NCBI RefSeq assembly: GCF_016918035.1
Contig: NZ_JAERWK010000007.1
Span: 53,538 to 117,537, forward strand
DNA from: Nakamurella leprariae
GTDB lineage: Bacteria; Actinomycetota; Actinomycetes; Mycobacteriales; Nakamurellaceae
Direction: 5' to 3'
Length of the DNA: 64,000 nt
Below are positions 63,831 to 64,000 of this stretch, in pieces; position 1 is the stretch's first letter; each line of letters starts with the position of its first letter. The translations under genes and the position numbers were made by a program. Under the pieces are notes generated by a model. It did not search any database and had not been told where the DNA came from. It was given only the letters and a program-made list of their open reading frames with translations.

Positions 63831-64000
63831 TGTCAACGGATCGTGAAGATCAACCCTGCTGGGTTCCGGGAAAGTTGACCCCCGGGCGGTTGGTCAGTCC
63901 CGGTTCGCCCGGTTCTGTTTGGCCAGCAGTTCGCGGCGTTGGCGGGTGCGGTAGGAGTCGCCGGTGAGGGTGAGGACCTCGGCGTGGTGGACGAGGCGGT
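63831..64000 (-). mobile_element. IS21-family element, one end inside the window
   Basis: The IstB C terminus at 63894 is followed, outside the gene, by sequence beginning TGTCAACGGATCGTGAAGAT at 63831, which would be the terminal end of an IS21-type element (TG at the tip, and internal repeats such as GATCAACC and AGTTGACC). The other end and the istA gene lie beyond position 64000. The boundary is inferred from the pattern, not from a target-site duplication. Confidence 0.5.
63894..64000 (-). CDS. istB: IstB-like ATP-binding protein of an IS21-family element (C-terminal end only)
   Basis: The minus-strand frame entering from the right edge reads RLVHHAEVLTLTGDSYRTRQ, then RRELLAKQNRANRD and a stop at 63894. 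The L-x-H-H-A-x-x-L-x-x-x-G-D-S-Y-R motif is the typical end of IstB helper ATPases of IS21-type transposons. Only 35 residues are in the window, so intactness of the gene cannot be judged. Confidence 0.75.
   Translation of the reverse strand, partial: RLVHHAEVLTLTGDSYRTRQRRELLAKQNRANRD

Overview
The window is very GC-rich, densely packed actinobacterial DNA. Markers include coenzyme F420 biosynthesis (fbiC), mycothiol-type MDMPI enzymes, an AfsR/SARP regulator, two WXG100/ESAT-6-like proteins, many GTG starts, ATGA/GTGA translational couplings and a purA/DUF3151 neighbourhood like that of mycobacteria. A Nakamurella- or Frankiales-like actinomycete would fit, but the sequence alone does not fix the genus.

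Positions 1-23.1 kb look like ordinary chromosome: a secreted HNH nuclease, an aminotransferase, purD, a cis-CaaD-like tautomerase divergent from an AfsR-type regulator, a coupled tryptophan-catabolism operon (kynA-kynU-PaaX-like), two MDMPI-fold enzymes, DUF4287 and YCII proteins, a lipoprotein interrupted by a suspicious 30-G homopolymer, a LOG protein, purA, a polyphosphate kinase 2, WXG100-like proteins, an F420-dependent oxidoreductase and fbiC.

Positions 23.4-60.9 kb form a large organosulfur-scavenging island (function inferred). It holds eight LLM-class (bacterial-luciferase-like) flavin monooxygenases, three complete ABC importers (one branched-chain/Liv type, two dipeptide/Opp type, all with fused ATPases), two paralogous FCD-type GntR regulators, an MFS transporter, a rhodanese, an OsmC protein, a nitroreductase, a GNAT acetyltransferase, an M20 amidohydrolase and an HpcH/HpaI aldolase. 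Six of the eight monooxygenases form three paralogous gene couples, each a short subunit translated just before a long one. The short members have lost the GWNxVT motif.

Regulation ties the island to sulfur. I read three SAM-IV riboswitches (34.9 kb minus, 50.8 kb minus, 51.0 kb plus). Each is followed within tens of bases by a tiny ORF whose product has an R-R/L-H/V-V/I-D-L core and Cys at or near the C terminus. Four more such leader-peptide ORFs lie in front of other island operons, making seven in all, and a possible eighth is leaderless (24.26 kb). A TGTATACA palindrome occurs at two island promoters. GNAT + LLM monooxygenase + M20 + ABC importers resembles the logic of the Bacillus N-acetyl-S-alkyl-cysteine salvage pathways, though the enzyme subfamilies are not identical.

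Positions 61-64 kb mark a disturbed edge: a frameshifted, truncated IS30-type transposase, a DoxX/MarR pair with a clear palindromic operator, about 1 kb of decayed sequence, and the end of an IS21-type element with the C terminus of IstB running off the window.
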